From: Paludibacteraceae bacterium
GTDB lineage: Bacteria; Bacteroidota; Bacteroidia; Bacteroidales; Paludibacteraceae
DNA: 58,053 bases
Direction: 5' to 3'
Assembly (NCBI GenBank): GCA_017446455.1
Contig: JAFSQV010000002.1
Location: 1 to 58,053 of the forward strand
The notes beneath the pieces are model-generated. The model was given only the letters and a program-made list of their open reading frames with translations, was not told where the DNA came from and did not search any database. Within the stretch, counting starts at the first letter, position 1. Every line of letters starts with the position of its first letter. Positions 18,196-26,301 of the stretch are shown here, in pieces. The position numbers and the translations under genes are program-made.

Positions 18196-19277
18196 AAAAA
18201 TATACCGTTGGAGCGGAACATAATGAATTGGGCGCTGCGGCTACCAAGCGCAACTCGGCGCATATGTTGCCGGTGAGCGATTGGTTGAGTGACCTGCCGG
18301 AGAATACCCAATTGACCGACCTGATCGAGGTGCAGTTTAAGAACACCCGTAAGGGTTATTTCCATAATGCCAATCACCTACCTTTGGAGAAAGGCGTCAA
18401 GGTGGTCGTGGAGGCAAACCCGGGATATGACTTGGGCGAAGTGGTGCTGACCGGCAAGTTGGTGGAGTTGCAGATCAAGAAGAACAAGATCGACACCTCG
18501 CGATACGAGATTCGTCAAGTGCTTCGAATTGCGACCGAAGAAGATTTGGAGCGCGCGCGCCAAGCGCATGCGCGCGAGCACGAGACGATGATTAAGGCGC
18601 GTGAACTGGCCAAATCGCTGGGATTGGAGATGAAGGTCGGCGATGTGGAGTATCAGGGCGATGGTTCGAAGGCTATCTTCTTCTATATCGCAGACGGGCG
18701 TGTGGATTTTCGCCAACTCATCAAGGTGTATGCCGAGACTTTCCGTATCCGCGTAGAGATGAAGCAGATTGGTGCGCGGCAGGAAGCAGGCCGTATCGGC
18801 GGAACGGGTCCTTGCGGACGCGAGTTATGCTGCTCCACGTGGATGATTAACTTCTCGTCCGTCGGAACAGGCGCGGCGCGGTTGCAGAATATCTCGCCTA
18901 ATCCGCAGAAGTTAGCGGGCATGTGCGCCAAACTCAAATGCTGTCTCAACTACGAAGTGCCGGTATATGAAGATGCGTCGAAAGCGCTGCCGAGCCGGCA
19001 TGTCGCACTGGAGACCAAGGATGCGACGTACTATCTCTTCTCGTCCGATCCGCTGGCAGGCACTGTGACCTATTCTTCCGACCAATCGGTTGCGGCTAAC
19101 TTACAGACTATCAGCACCAAACGCGCGCATGAAATCATCGCGATGAACCGCCGCGGCGAGAAACCGATCACGCTGGAAGGTAACCGCGCAGAGACGCCGG
19201 AGATCGGGTATGTGCATAACGTAGGACAAGATGTCACGCGCTTTGACCGCAAGAAAAAGAAAAACTTCAGACGATGA
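18192..19277 (+). CDS. ricT: RicT/YaaT-type PSP1 domain protein
   Basis: This 361-residue protein contains the PSP1 C-terminal domain. The core is FFYIADGRVDFRQLIKVYAE, then RIGGTGPCGRELCCSTW and later MCAKLKCCLNYE. The conserved cysteines are the Fe-S ligands described in Bacillus RicT, part of the RicA-RicF-RicT complex that affects RNase Y and tRNA modification. In Bacteroidota the partner proteins are not clear. The start overlaps the holB stop by 4 nt and the end overlaps gldH by 4 nt. Confidence 0.85.
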   Translation: MKKYTVGAEHNELGAAATKRNSAHMLPVSDWLSDLPENTQLTDLIEVQFKNTRKGYFHNANHLPLEKGVKVVVEANPGYDLGEVVLTGKLVELQIKKNKIDTSRYEIRQVLRIATEEDLERARQAHAREHETMIKARELAKSLGLEMKVGDVEYQGDGSKAIFFYIADGRVDFRQLIKVYAETFRIRVEMKQIGARQEAGRIGGTGPCGRELCCSTWMINFSSVGTGAARLQNISPNPQKLAGMCAKLKCCLNYEVPVYEDASKALPSRHVALETKDATYYLFSSDPLAGTVTYSSDQSVAANLQTISTKRAHEIIAMNRRGEKPITLEGNRAETPEIGYVHNVGQDVTRFDRKKKKNFRR

Positions 19278-19735
19278 GAAAGAGTTTCTATATACTGCTA
19301 ATAGCTGCTGCGGCGAGTCTGTTTTCCGCATGCTCGCACGATGTTGTGTACAGTCGATTTATGCCGATTCCATCGGATAAATGGGACGCGGACAGTGTGC
19401 TTCGCTTTGACTACGCGATTACGGATGCGGCTACCGATTATCGGATGATCGTGTATGTACGTCATTCGGAGCGCTATCCGTATCAGAACATGTGGTTGTT
19501 TGTCGGCGATGGGCAGCGCCAAGACACGATTGAGTTTTATCTGGCGGATGACCGAGGCCAGTGGTTGGGAGACCAACATCACGGCTGGATAGAGATGCCG
19601 GTGTTGCTGGAGGAGGAAAAGCACTTCCCGGATACGGGCGCATATAGCCTGAGGATTCAGCATGGCATGCGCGACTCGCTCTTGCGCGGCATTACTGATA
19701 TCGGTGTGGAGATCATACGAAATGGGAAAAAATAA
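19274..19735 (+). CDS. gldH: Gliding motility lipoprotein GldH
   Basis: The 153-residue lipoprotein has a signal ending LFSAC (Cys20). The body shows the GldH pattern: VVYSRFMPIPSDKWDADSVL followed by a beta-rich domain with NMWLFV and QDTIEFYLADDRGQWLG. GldH is required for gliding in Flavobacterium and is kept in many non-gliding Bacteroidales. It lies between ricT and trmB, overlapping them by 4 and 14 nt. Confidence 0.88.
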   Translation: MRKSFYILLIAAAASLFSACSHDVVYSRFMPIPSDKWDADSVLRFDYAITDAATDYRMIVYVRHSERYPYQNMWLFVGDGQRQDTIEFYLADDRGQWLGDQHHGWIEMPVLLEEEKHFPDTGAYSLRIQHGMRDSLLRGITDIGVEIIRNGKK

Positions 19736-20489
19736 GCTCAAGAAATTTGCGGAGATGGAGACATTCGATAATGTCTTTCAATGCGGTGTGCAAGCGCAGA
19801 CGGATCCAATAGCGGGTCATTGGCGCGAGCGCTTTTTTCATAATGACCATCCGATCGTCTTGGAACTCGGCTGCGGCCGAGGGGAATATACGGTGGGGCT
19901 GGCGGAGAAGTATCCCGAGAAGAACTTCATCGGCGTAGATATCAAGGGCGCGCGTATGTGGGCCGGAGCGAAGCAGGCAATAGAGAAGGGCTTAGGCAAT
20001 GCTGCTTTTCTACGTACGAATATTGAGTTTATCACTTCTTTCTTTGCCGCCAACGAGGTGGATGAGATCTGGATTACTTTCTGCGACCCGCAGATGAAGA
20101 AAGCCACCAAGCGCCTGACCTCCACTTATTTTATGCAGCGCTATCATCAGATCATGCGGCCCAACGGACTCATTCATCTTAAGACCGACAGTCCGTTCCT
20201 TTATACGTACACTACGGAGATGCTGCGGCTTAATCCGTATCCGGTAGCTTGTACGACGGACGATTTATATGCTGAAAGTCTCGATTCCAACGCACTTTTT
20301 GCGGATGCACGGGCGCTGAAGACGCATTATGAGAAGCAGTGGTTGGATCGCGGGATGAGTATCAAGTATATCGAGTGGCGGTTAGCTCCGCTGACGAAGT
20401 GGGAAGAACCGACTATCGAGATAGAGAAAGACAGTTATCGTTCATATGGACGCAATTATAACAGCGAAAGAAAGGAGCATCATGGCTAA
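19722..20489 (+). CDS. trmB: tRNA (guanine-N7-)-methyltransferase
   Basis: The 255-residue SAM-dependent enzyme methylates G46 of tRNA. The SAM-binding motif is VLELGCGRGEYTVGLA. Family segments include NFIGVDIKGARMW, DEIWITFCDPQMKKATKRLT and LIHLKTDSPFLY. I chose ATG 19722 (MGKNKLKKFAEMETF), which fits the conserved N-terminus; the longer frame back to 19662 lies inside gldH. It overlaps gldH by 14 nt and the sirtuin gene by 8 nt. Confidence 0.92.
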   Translation: MGKNKLKKFAEMETFDNVFQCGVQAQTDPIAGHWRERFFHNDHPIVLELGCGRGEYTVGLAEKYPEKNFIGVDIKGARMWAGAKQAIEKGLGNAAFLRTNIEFITSFFAANEVDEIWITFCDPQMKKATKRLTSTYFMQRYHQIMRPNGLIHLKTDSPFLYTYTTEMLRLNPYPVACTTDDLYAESLDSNALFADARALKTHYEKQWLDRGMSIKYIEWRLAPLTKWEEPTIEIEKDSYRSYGRNYNSERKEHHG

Positions 20490-21180
20490 GATTGTTGTTT
20501 TCACCGGCGCCGGAGTAAGTGCCGAGAGCGGATTAGGAACCTTCCGCGACAGTGACGGACTATGGGAGCACTACCGCGTAGAGGATGTGTGCACGCATGA
20601 GGCATGGTTGACAAACCCGCAGCTATGCGTGAAGTTCTACAACGATCGTCGCCGGGACACCTTGGCGGCGCAGCCCAATGCCGCGCATATCGCTATCGCG
20701 AAGTTACAGCAGGTTTTTCCGGATACGGAAGTCATCACGCAGAATATCGATGACCTGCACGAGCGCGCGGGAGCGAAACATGTGGTACACCTGCACGGCG
20801 AGATCACCAAACTGCGCTCGTCTATCAATGAGACAGCTACGGTGCCTCTAGAAGGATGGGAGCAACACTACGGTGACAAGCATCCGGACGGGTCGCTGCT
20901 GCGCCCGTATATCGTGTTCTTCGGAGAAGGAGTGCCGTATTTTGAAGAGGCCTGCCGCATCGCTTCGACGGCAGATATCATGGTAGTCGTCGGTACGAGT
21001 CTGAACGTCTATCCGGCGGCATCGCTGCTTCACTATACGCGCCCGGGTATTCCTATCTATTTTGTCGATCCGGGTCAACCGGAATTCGGCAACTGGGCAA
21101 ACTATATCACGCATATTAAGAAAAAAGCTACCGAAGGTGTACCGGAGCTGGTAGAAAAACTTATCCGCGAGAATGCATAA
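20482..21180 (+). CDS. cobB: NAD-dependent deacylase (class III sirtuin) lacking zinc cysteines
   Basis: The 232-residue sirtuin has the NAD-binding motif GAGVSAESGLGTFRD, QNIDDLHERAG, and the catalytic His in VVHLHGE. Y-x-x-R in KFYNDRR is the acyl-pocket pair of class III (desuccinylase/SIRT5-like) enzymes. The four zinc-binding cysteines that usually follow HGE are absent: the segment reads HGEITKLRSSIN and then DGSLLRPYIVFFGEGVP. The ATG at 20482 is preceded by AAAGGAG, one of the few Shine-Dalgarno-like sites in the window. It overlaps trmB by 8 nt. Confidence 0.88.
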   Translation: MAKIVVFTGAGVSAESGLGTFRDSDGLWEHYRVEDVCTHEAWLTNPQLCVKFYNDRRRDTLAAQPNAAHIAIAKLQQVFPDTEVITQNIDDLHERAGAKHVVHLHGEITKLRSSINETATVPLEGWEQHYGDKHPDGSLLRPYIVFFGEGVPYFEEACRIASTADIMVVVGTSLNVYPAASLLHYTRPGIPIYFVDPGQPEFGNWANYITHIKKKATEGVPELVEKLIRENA

Positions 21181-22027
21181 ACCGCTTATCCGTATATTGT
21201 ACTGGCTGGGGCTCATGGCGCTGCTTACGGCGATCGCCATGATTCTTTGGGCGGTGGTGAGTGGCGGAAGTCATAGTACCACTTCCCTCAAGTGGTTGCA
21301 ATTCATGCAGACCATCGCAACGTTTTTGCTGCCGTCCATTCTCGGCGCGTGGATCTGGAGCGAAGGTCATAAGCCCTTTACGTGGTTGAGACTCACGCAA
21401 ACTACCCATTGGTCGCACTATCTGTTAGCGGTTGGGATTATGCTCTGCGCTGTGCCGGGCATCAACTTCTTAGCGGACCTGAACAGCCGTATCGTATTGC
21501 CGGAAAGTCTCGGTTTCATCGAGCAAATACTGAAGCAACAGGAAGAAGCTGCTGCGGTCCTTACCGAGCGATTTCTGCAAGCGGACAGCATAGGAGGATT
21601 ATTGATCAATATCGGCCTAATGGCACTTCTGCCGGCTTTGGCGGAAGAGGTCTCTTTCCGCGGAACACTCCAGCAGATTTTGGCGCAAGGCAAGCTGAAA
21701 GGACAGATACATATCGCTATTTGGGCTACCGCGTTCATCTTCTCGGCGATACATATGCAGTTTTACGGCTTTGTTCCGCGTATGCTGATGGGCGCGATGT
21801 TCGGTTATATCTTTGTGTGGACCGGAACACTCTGGGTACCTATCCTGATGCACTTCACGAACAACGGCCTGGCGGTGATGGCGTATTATCTGATTGGCGA
21901 GAACGAAGAGAGCAAAAGTATCGCCGACACGTTTGGCGCCGGCGATACTTGGTGGGTGGGAGTAATTAGTCTACTAATTACATCTCTGGGTCTACTAATA
22001 TTCTACCGCAGAACTCACACACGATAA
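21173..22027 (+). CDS. CPBP family intramembrane metalloprotease
   Basis: The 284-residue polytopic membrane protein carries the CPBP (CAAX-protease-like) motifs: EEVSFRG (the catalytic Glu-Glu and Arg), FIFSAIHMQFYGFVPRMLMG (His motif) and LMHFTNNG. The substrate is unknown. The last 50 nt overlap, tail to tail, the end of the zinc-ribbon gene on the other strand. It overlaps the sirtuin gene by 8 nt. Confidence 0.88.
   Translation: MHKPLIRILYWLGLMALLTAIAMILWAVVSGGSHSTTSLKWLQFMQTIATFLLPSILGAWIWSEGHKPFTWLRLTQTTHWSHYLLAVGIMLCAVPGINFLADLNSRIVLPESLGFIEQILKQQEEAAAVLTERFLQADSIGGLLINIGLMALLPALAEEVSFRGTLQQILAQGKLKGQIHIAIWATAFIFSAIHMQFYGFVPRMLMGAMFGYIFVWTGTLWVPILMHFTNNGLAVMAYYLIGENEESKSIADTFGAGDTWWVGVISLLITSLGLLIFYRRTHTR
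21962..21981. repeat. Hairpin inside a convergent gene overlap
   Basis: GTAATTAG and CTAATTAC form a perfect 8-bp stem around TCTA. It covers the stop codon (21978-21980, minus strand) of the zinc-ribbon gene and is also coding for the CPBP protein (segment ISLLIT). It may serve as a weak two-way 3' end signal; no T-tract follows. Confidence 0.4.
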
Positions 22028-22709
22028 TTTTCTTACGTGTGCGGATATCCAACTGACGTTGAGCAGGGATTTTAGCGTGGCAACCGCCGCAGCTATCACG
22101 TTCTACTTTGACCACAGCTAAACCGTTGTGCGCATTCTTTCGGATACGGTTGAAAGCGGTAAGCAGACGCTCGTCGATTTTCTTGGAGATATCGGTTGCT
22201 TTGAGCATCAGCGCTTCGGTCTCTGCTTTGGTCTCTGCCAGGATTTGGTCAAGTTCCGAACGCTTCTGATTCAGATCCACAGTGCGTTCCTCGATGGTCT
22301 TGGTAGTAGCGGCTTTCTCTTGCAGACGCTCCTCCAACTCTGCCGTGAAGTGCTTGATCTTGCGTTGCGATGCTTCGATCTCCAGCTCCTGATACTCGAT
22401 TTCCTTGTTCAGGTTATCGAACTCGCGGTTGTTACGTACGGTGTTCTGTTGCTCTTTGTAACGCGAGATAGAGGCGTTGGCATTCTCCGTGCGAACGCGG
22501 TGGTCGGAGATCTGGGTCTCACACTCCTTGATGTCGTTCTCGATATTGGTCAGACGGGTCTTGAGACCTTCTACTTCGTCAGCCACATCTTTCACCTCCT
22601 GGGGTAACTCACCTGCCAGGGTACGCAAGTTGTCGATTTTCGAATCCACTTGCTGCAATTCGTAGAGCGCGCGCAGCTTGTCCTCTACGGTTAATTCTTT
22701 CTTTGCCAT
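21978..22709 (-). CDS. Coiled-coil protein with C4-type zinc ribbon
   Basis: The 243-residue protein has a long coiled coil (about residues 10-180, heptad-rich with many Glu/Lys/Gln). A C-terminal zinc ribbon follows with the pairs CGGCHAKIP and CEFCGRIL, matching the C4-type zinc ribbon family (PF02591 type). Members have been linked to nucleic-acid or flagellar functions elsewhere, but in Bacteroidales the role is open. Its start overlaps the nif3 end by 19 nt, a conserved neighbour in this phylum as I recall it. Confidence 0.88.
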   Translation of the reverse strand: MAKKELTVEDKLRALYELQQVDSKIDNLRTLAGELPQEVKDVADEVEGLKTRLTNIENDIKECETQISDHRVRTENANASISRYKEQQNTVRNNREFDNLNKEIEYQELEIEASQRKIKHFTAELEERLQEKAATTKTIEERTVDLNQKRSELDQILAETKAETEALMLKATDISKKIDERLLTAFNRIRKNAHNGLAVVKVERDSCGGCHAKIPAQRQLDIRTRKKIIVCEFCGRILVDPEM

Positions 22710-23479
22710 ACTTGTATAGGGGTTTTATCGTTTGTACTGATGATGCATGCGACTCCGAGCGGCGTCAGGATGTCTTTGAAAATCTCTCTCGCGTGATGCT
22801 CCGAGCACCAATGGTCAATGTCGATGAGTCCGATACGGCCTTCCGCATCCTGGAACTCATGGTATTTGCAGTCGGCGGTGAGATAGACGTCGGCGCCTTG
22901 CTCGATAGCCGCCTCGATGAACTCTGCGCCGCTCCCGCCGCACAAAGCGATGGTTTGGATATTCTCCGTGCGCGGGCGCGTGTAACGCACATACGTACAA
23001 TCTAAGGTGTCGTGTACGCGTGCGATGAAATCGGAGTAAGCCATAAGATTTCCTAGTTTCCCTAGGACTCCTAGGCCCCTAGTACCTTCCGGATTACTCG
23101 GAATAAGAATTCGATAGTCGGCGATGCCGAGTTTGTCGGCCAGGCGGGTGTTGATGCCGCCGATGACGGAGTCGAGGGAAGTATGCGCAGAGTAGATCGC
23201 GATGTTATGCTTGATCGCCATCTCTACGACGCGCGCCTGCGGCGTTTGGCCGCATACTTGTTTGAGTCCGTGAAAAAGGAGAGGATGATGAGAGATGATC
23301 AGTTGGCACCCACGCTCAATAGCTTCAGCGACGACGGCTTCGGTAATATCCGTTGTCAAGAGGACAGATTGAATATCCCGTCCCGTGTCACCCACCTGCA
23401 TTCCCGAGTTATCCCATTCTTCCTGGGCACTCCGTGGCGCTACAGATTCTATGCTATTGATGATTGCTCGTAAGAGCAC
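22691..23479 (-). CDS. Nif3-like dinuclear metal centre protein
   Basis: The 262-residue protein has the metal-binding motif QLIISHHPLLFHG and a C-terminal DIDHWCSEHHAREIF carrying further ligands, as in the Nif3/YbgI hexamer family (GTP cyclohydrolase I type 2). It is the short form, without the inserted PII-like domain of the 365-residue relatives. The start is GTG at 23479, directly after the DUF5606 stop. In the middle, the conserved glycine-rich loop reads TRGLGVLGKLGNL and is encoded by a CTAGG-type repeat (23051-23086). Confidence 0.9.
   Translation of the reverse strand: MLLRAIINSIESVAPRSAQEEWDNSGMQVGDTGRDIQSVLLTTDITEAVVAEAIERGCQLIISHHPLLFHGLKQVCGQTPQARVVEMAIKHNIAIYSAHTSLDSVIGGINTRLADKLGIADYRILIPSNPEGTRGLGVLGKLGNLMAYSDFIARVHDTLDCTYVRYTRPRTENIQTIALCGGSGAEFIEAAIEQGADVYLTADCKYHEFQDAEGRIGLIDIDHWCSEHHAREIFKDILTPLGVACIISTNDKTPIQVWQRKN
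23051..23086 (-). repeat. CTAGG-type repeat inside nif3
   Basis: Four CTAG sites lie within 36 bp in the style of CCTAGGACTCCTAGG. Rare codons CTA (Leu) and AGG (Arg) encode TRGLGVLGKLG. The same repeat style appears in three signal peptides and two untranslated leaders elsewhere in the window. Confidence 0.7.
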
Positions 23480-23893
23480 TTATTGTTGCTCCTCGTCGTC
23501 CTTCACCGTGAAATCGGTGATGCCGGCATTGATGAGGATATTGTACCACTGTATCAATTTGCGGATGTCGGATGGATAAACGCGGTCGCGGTCCCAGTTC
23601 GGCAGTACTTCGTCAAACCAAGCCTGCAACTCCGCGTTCGAAGCTTTCTTCGGATCCATCGTCACTGCTTTCAGACCTTCTTTCTTACCGGCGCTGGTGA
23701 GTACTTCGCTCAGCGCGATATCGTCTGCGTCCGTAAACATAGACACATCGCTCAAAGCAACGATTTTGTCGCGCGCATACGTCGGCATACGTTTACCGTC
23801 TACCAGCGATTCAACAATCAGCATGTTGTTGCCGCGACTAACCAATTTGTACAGACCCGGTTTACCGGTGATTGCAAGAATGTTCTTTAGCAT
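23480..23893 (-). CDS. DUF5606 family protein
   Basis: The 137-residue protein begins MLKNILAITGKPGLYKLVSR and continues with NMLIVESLVDGKRMPTYARD, the pattern I know from the Bacteroidales DUF5606 family. The acidic tail KDDEEQQ is typical too. Its function is not known. The ATG at 23893 lies only 2 nt after the 3' end of the tRNA-Met gene on the same strand, with no room for a separate promoter; the longer frame would run into the tRNA. The stop is immediately followed by the nif3 GTG. Confidence 0.88.
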   Translation of the reverse strand: MLKNILAITGKPGLYKLVSRGNNMLIVESLVDGKRMPTYARDKIVALSDVSMFTDADDIALSEVLTSAGKKEGLKAVTMDPKKASNAELQAWFDEVLPNWDRDRVYPSDIRKLIQWYNILINAGITDFTVKDDEEQQ

Positions 23894-23895
23894 AG

Positions 23896-23969
23896 TAGCG
23901 GGACCCAGGATTGAACTGGGGACCTCATGATTATGAATCATGCGCTCTAACCAGCTGAGCTATCCCGCC
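23896..23969 (-). tRNA. tRNA-Met (CAT anticodon)
   Basis: The 74-nt cloverleaf on the minus strand has acceptor GGCGGGA/TCCCGCT (first pair G-U), D-arm GCTC/GAGC, anticodon stem CATGA/TCATG around TTCATAA (anticodon CAT), T-arm CCCAG/CTGGG, and discriminator A. It lacks the GGG/CCC anticodon-stem pairs of initiator tRNA, so it is elongator Met, or less likely Ile2 with modified C34. CCA is not encoded. DUF5606 starts 2 nt downstream. Confidence 0.95.
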
Positions 23970-24001
23970 TCGCATTCGGGCCTAGAACCCAAAAGCGGGT
24001 G

Positions 24002-24033
24002 CAAAAGTACTGCTTTTTTTTGATATACACAAA
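24002..24033 (-). promoter_or_regulatory. Promoter of the tRNA-Met / DUF5606 / nif3 / zinc-ribbon unit
   Basis: Minus-strand TACTTTTG (24009-24002) is the -7 box and TTTGTGTATATC (24033-24022) the -33 region. It is the only promoter-like sequence upstream of tRNA-Met and DUF5606. Confidence 0.75.
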
Positions 24034-24066
24034 TATTTTTGCACTTTTTTGTCAAAAATCGTCAAT

Positions 24067-26142
24067 TTAGCCTACTGCAGCGCCGTTTTTGACGGGTGTA
24101 GTGACGGTAGTAACGACGAGTTTGCCGTCTGCATCGACCGCAGAGAGGATCATTCCTTGCGATTCGATACCCATCATCTTGCGCGGTGGGAAATTGGCGA
24201 TAAAGAGCACTTGTTTGCCGATGAGTACCGACGGGTCGGGATAACTCTGCGCGATACCGGATAGGATTGTTCGGCCTCCCACTCCGTCGTCCAGCGTGAA
24301 CTGCAGCAGTCGCTCGGATTTCTTGACGGGTTGGCATTCCAGCACGGTAGCTACGCGGATATCCATCTTGTCGAACTCATCAATGGTGGTGGGTTCTTTG
24401 ATCGGCTCCGGACGCCAATTCTTGAGGGCTTCCGCTTGCGCAGCCGCTTCATTCTCCTTTTTAATACGCGCGAGGCGATCCAGCTGCGCCTGAATAGCCG
24501 CATCTTCAATTTTCTCAAAGAGCAGACTTACTTCGCCGAGCGAATGACCGGCAGGCAGCAAGTCGATACGACCGAGATCGGTCCATCCGATAGAAGCATC
24601 GAGGCGAAGCATATTCTTTAATTTCTCCGATGAAAACGGCAAGAATGGCTCAAAAGCGATGGCTAAGTTCGCGGCGATCTGTAGCGACAGGTGCAGGATG
24701 GTTGCCGTGCGTGTCATATCGGTTTTGGCGAGTTTCCAAGGTTCGGTATCCGCCAGATATTTGTTTCCGATACGGGCGAGGTTCATCGCTTCTTTGAGTG
24801 CATCGCGGAAACGGAAGTTATCGAGTAACTGCTCGAGGGTCGCTTTGACGTTCTTGAATTCCTCGATCGTCTGCTTGTCGTACTCCGTCAGTTCGCCGCA
24901 AGCCGGCACTTTGCCTTCGAAATATTTCCCCGTTAAAACCAAAGCACGGTTGACGAAGTTGCCATAAATGGCAACCAACTCGTTGTTGTTACGCGCTTGG
25001 AAGTCCGCCCAAGTAAAGTCATTGTCTTTGGTCTCCGGTGCGTTAGCGGTGAGCACATAGCGCAGCACATCCTGTTTGCCCGGGAAATCCGTCAGGTATT
25101 CGTTCAACCAAACGGCCCAGTTACGGGACGTCGAGATCTTGTCGCCCTCGAGGTTGAGGAACTCGTTCGACGGCACATTATCCGGCAGGTTATAACCTTG
25201 CGCTTTAAGCATCACGGGGAAGACGATACAGTGGAAGACGATGTTATCTTTTCCGATGAAATGGATCATTCTTGTATCTTCCTGCTTCCACCATTTTTCC
25301 CATTTTCCGTATTTCTCCGGCTGGGCGTCGCACAGCTCTTTGGTGTTGGATATATATCCGATCGGGGCGTCGAACCATACGTATAGCACTTTGCCTTCCG
25401 CACCTTCTACCGGCACAGGAATACCCCACTCGAGGTCGCGGGTCACCGCACGCGGCTTGAGTCCGCCGTCCAGCCACGACTTACACTGGCCGTATACGTT
25501 TGGGCGCCATTCCTTATGGTTATTCAGGATCCAATCCTCAAGCCATGCTTGGTATTGGTCCAGCGGCAGATACCAGTGCTTGGTCTCTTTCTTGGCCAGC
25601 GCATTGCCGGTCTCCGCGTTATAGGGATTGATCAGCTCGTCCGGCGAGAGGGTGGCACCGCATTTCTCGCATTGGTCTCCGTACGCGCCGAGCGAATGGC
25701 AGCGCGGGCACTCGCCGCGGATGTTACGGTCGGTAAGGAAATGGCCGGTCTCGGGATCATAGAACTGCTCGGATGTCTCTTCTACAAACTGGCCGGCATC
25801 ATACATCGCGCGGAAATAGTCTGCCGCGAAACGGTGGTGAATAGGCGAGGTAGTACGCGAGTAGATATCATAACTGATACCGAATTGCTCGAACGAAGAC
25901 TTGATAAGTTCGTGATAGCGATCGACCACTTGCTGGGTGGTGATACCTTCTTTACGGGCGCGGATAGTTACCGGAACGCCATGCTCGTCACTTCCGCCGA
26001 CGAAAAGGACTTCTTGTCCTTTGAGGCGCAGATAGCGGGCATAGATATCCGCCGGAACATAGACACCGGCCAAGTGGCCGATATGAACCGGACCATTGGC
26101 GTAGGGCAGCGCAGCCGTGATTAAAGTACGATTAAATGCCAT
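24067..26142 (-). CDS. metG: Methionyl-tRNA synthetase
   Basis: The 691-residue class I synthetase has the HIGH motif in [14 protein letters not shown] (residues 13-26), a zinc knuckle [18 protein letters not shown], and a KMSKS-type loop reading DKISTSRNW. An anticodon-binding helical domain follows. The C-terminal Trbp111-like tRNA-binding domain starts near [11 protein letters not shown] and includes GRTILSGIA. The length is that of the dimeric long form. It stands alone between the tRNA-Met unit and a divergent gene. Confidence 0.97.
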   Translation of the reverse strand: MAFNRTLITAALPYANGPVHIGHLAGVYVPADIYARYLRLKGQEVLFVGGSDEHGVPVTIRARKEGITTQQVVDRYHELIKSSFEQFGISYDIYSRTTSPIHHRFAADYFRAMYDAGQFVEETSEQFYDPETGHFLTDRNIRGECPRCHSLGAYGDQCEKCGATLSPDELINPYNAETGNALAKKETKHWYLPLDQYQAWLEDWILNNHKEWRPNVYGQCKSWLDGGLKPRAVTRDLEWGIPVPVEGAEGKVLYVWFDAPIGYISNTKELCDAQPEKYGKWEKWWKQEDTRMIHFIGKDNIVFHCIVFPVMLKAQGYNLPDNVPSNEFLNLEGDKISTSRNWAVWLNEYLTDFPGKQDVLRYVLTANAPETKDNDFTWADFQARNNNELVAIYGNFVNRALVLTGKYFEGKVPACGELTEYDKQTIEEFKNVKATLEQLLDNFRFRDALKEAMNLARIGNKYLADTEPWKLAKTDMTRTATILHLSLQIAANLAIAFEPFLPFSSEKLKNMLRLDASIGWTDLGRIDLLPAGHSLGEVSLLFEKIEDAAIQAQLDRLARIKKENEAAAQAEALKNWRPEPIKEPTTIDEFDKMDIRVATVLECQPVKKSERLLQFTLDDGVGGRTILSGIAQSYPDPSVLIGKQVLFIANFPPRKMMGIESQGMILSAVDADGKLVVTTVTTPVKNGAAVG

Positions 26143-26189
26143 ATTTTGTGTATTTTTTATACTAAATGTAAAAAAAATGTTCTAAAACC

Positions 26190-26220
26190 TTGCGTATATC
26201 AAAAAAAATCCGTACTTTTG
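26190..26220 (+). promoter_or_regulatory. Promoter of the outer-membrane-type gene at 26288
   Basis: TTGCGTATAT (26190-26199) and TACTTTTG (26213-26220) form a strong Bacteroidota promoter, about 68 nt before the ATG. Confidence 0.75.
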
Positions 26221-26269
26221 CAGCCGCAAAAGACCGCATGTACCTTTTCTTCGAGAACGAAATCGGGTG

Positions 26270-26301
26270 CAAAGGTACAACAAAAAAATGAAAAATACAA
26301 A
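26270..26301 (-). promoter_or_regulatory. Possible metG promoter facing the opposite promoter
   Basis: Minus-strand TACCTTTG (26277-26270), with TTTG at 26301-26298, gives a possible metG promoter with a leader of about 120 nt. It points toward the plus-strand promoter at 26190-26220, so the two leaders would overlap. A weaker alternative is TACATTTA at 26170-26163. An 8-bp inverted repeat GTACCTTT/AAAGGTAC spans the shared leader. Confidence 0.45.

Noticed and set aside
2950-18830. Further CACGTG-containing sites as extra parS copies
   Set aside because: Sites such as those near 2960 and 18830 match only the central hexamer and lack the TGTT/AACA flanks.
23896-23969. Initiator tRNA-fMet
   Set aside because: The anticodon stem lacks the three G-C pairs of initiators and the first acceptor pair is G-U rather than the C-A mismatch expected of fMet.
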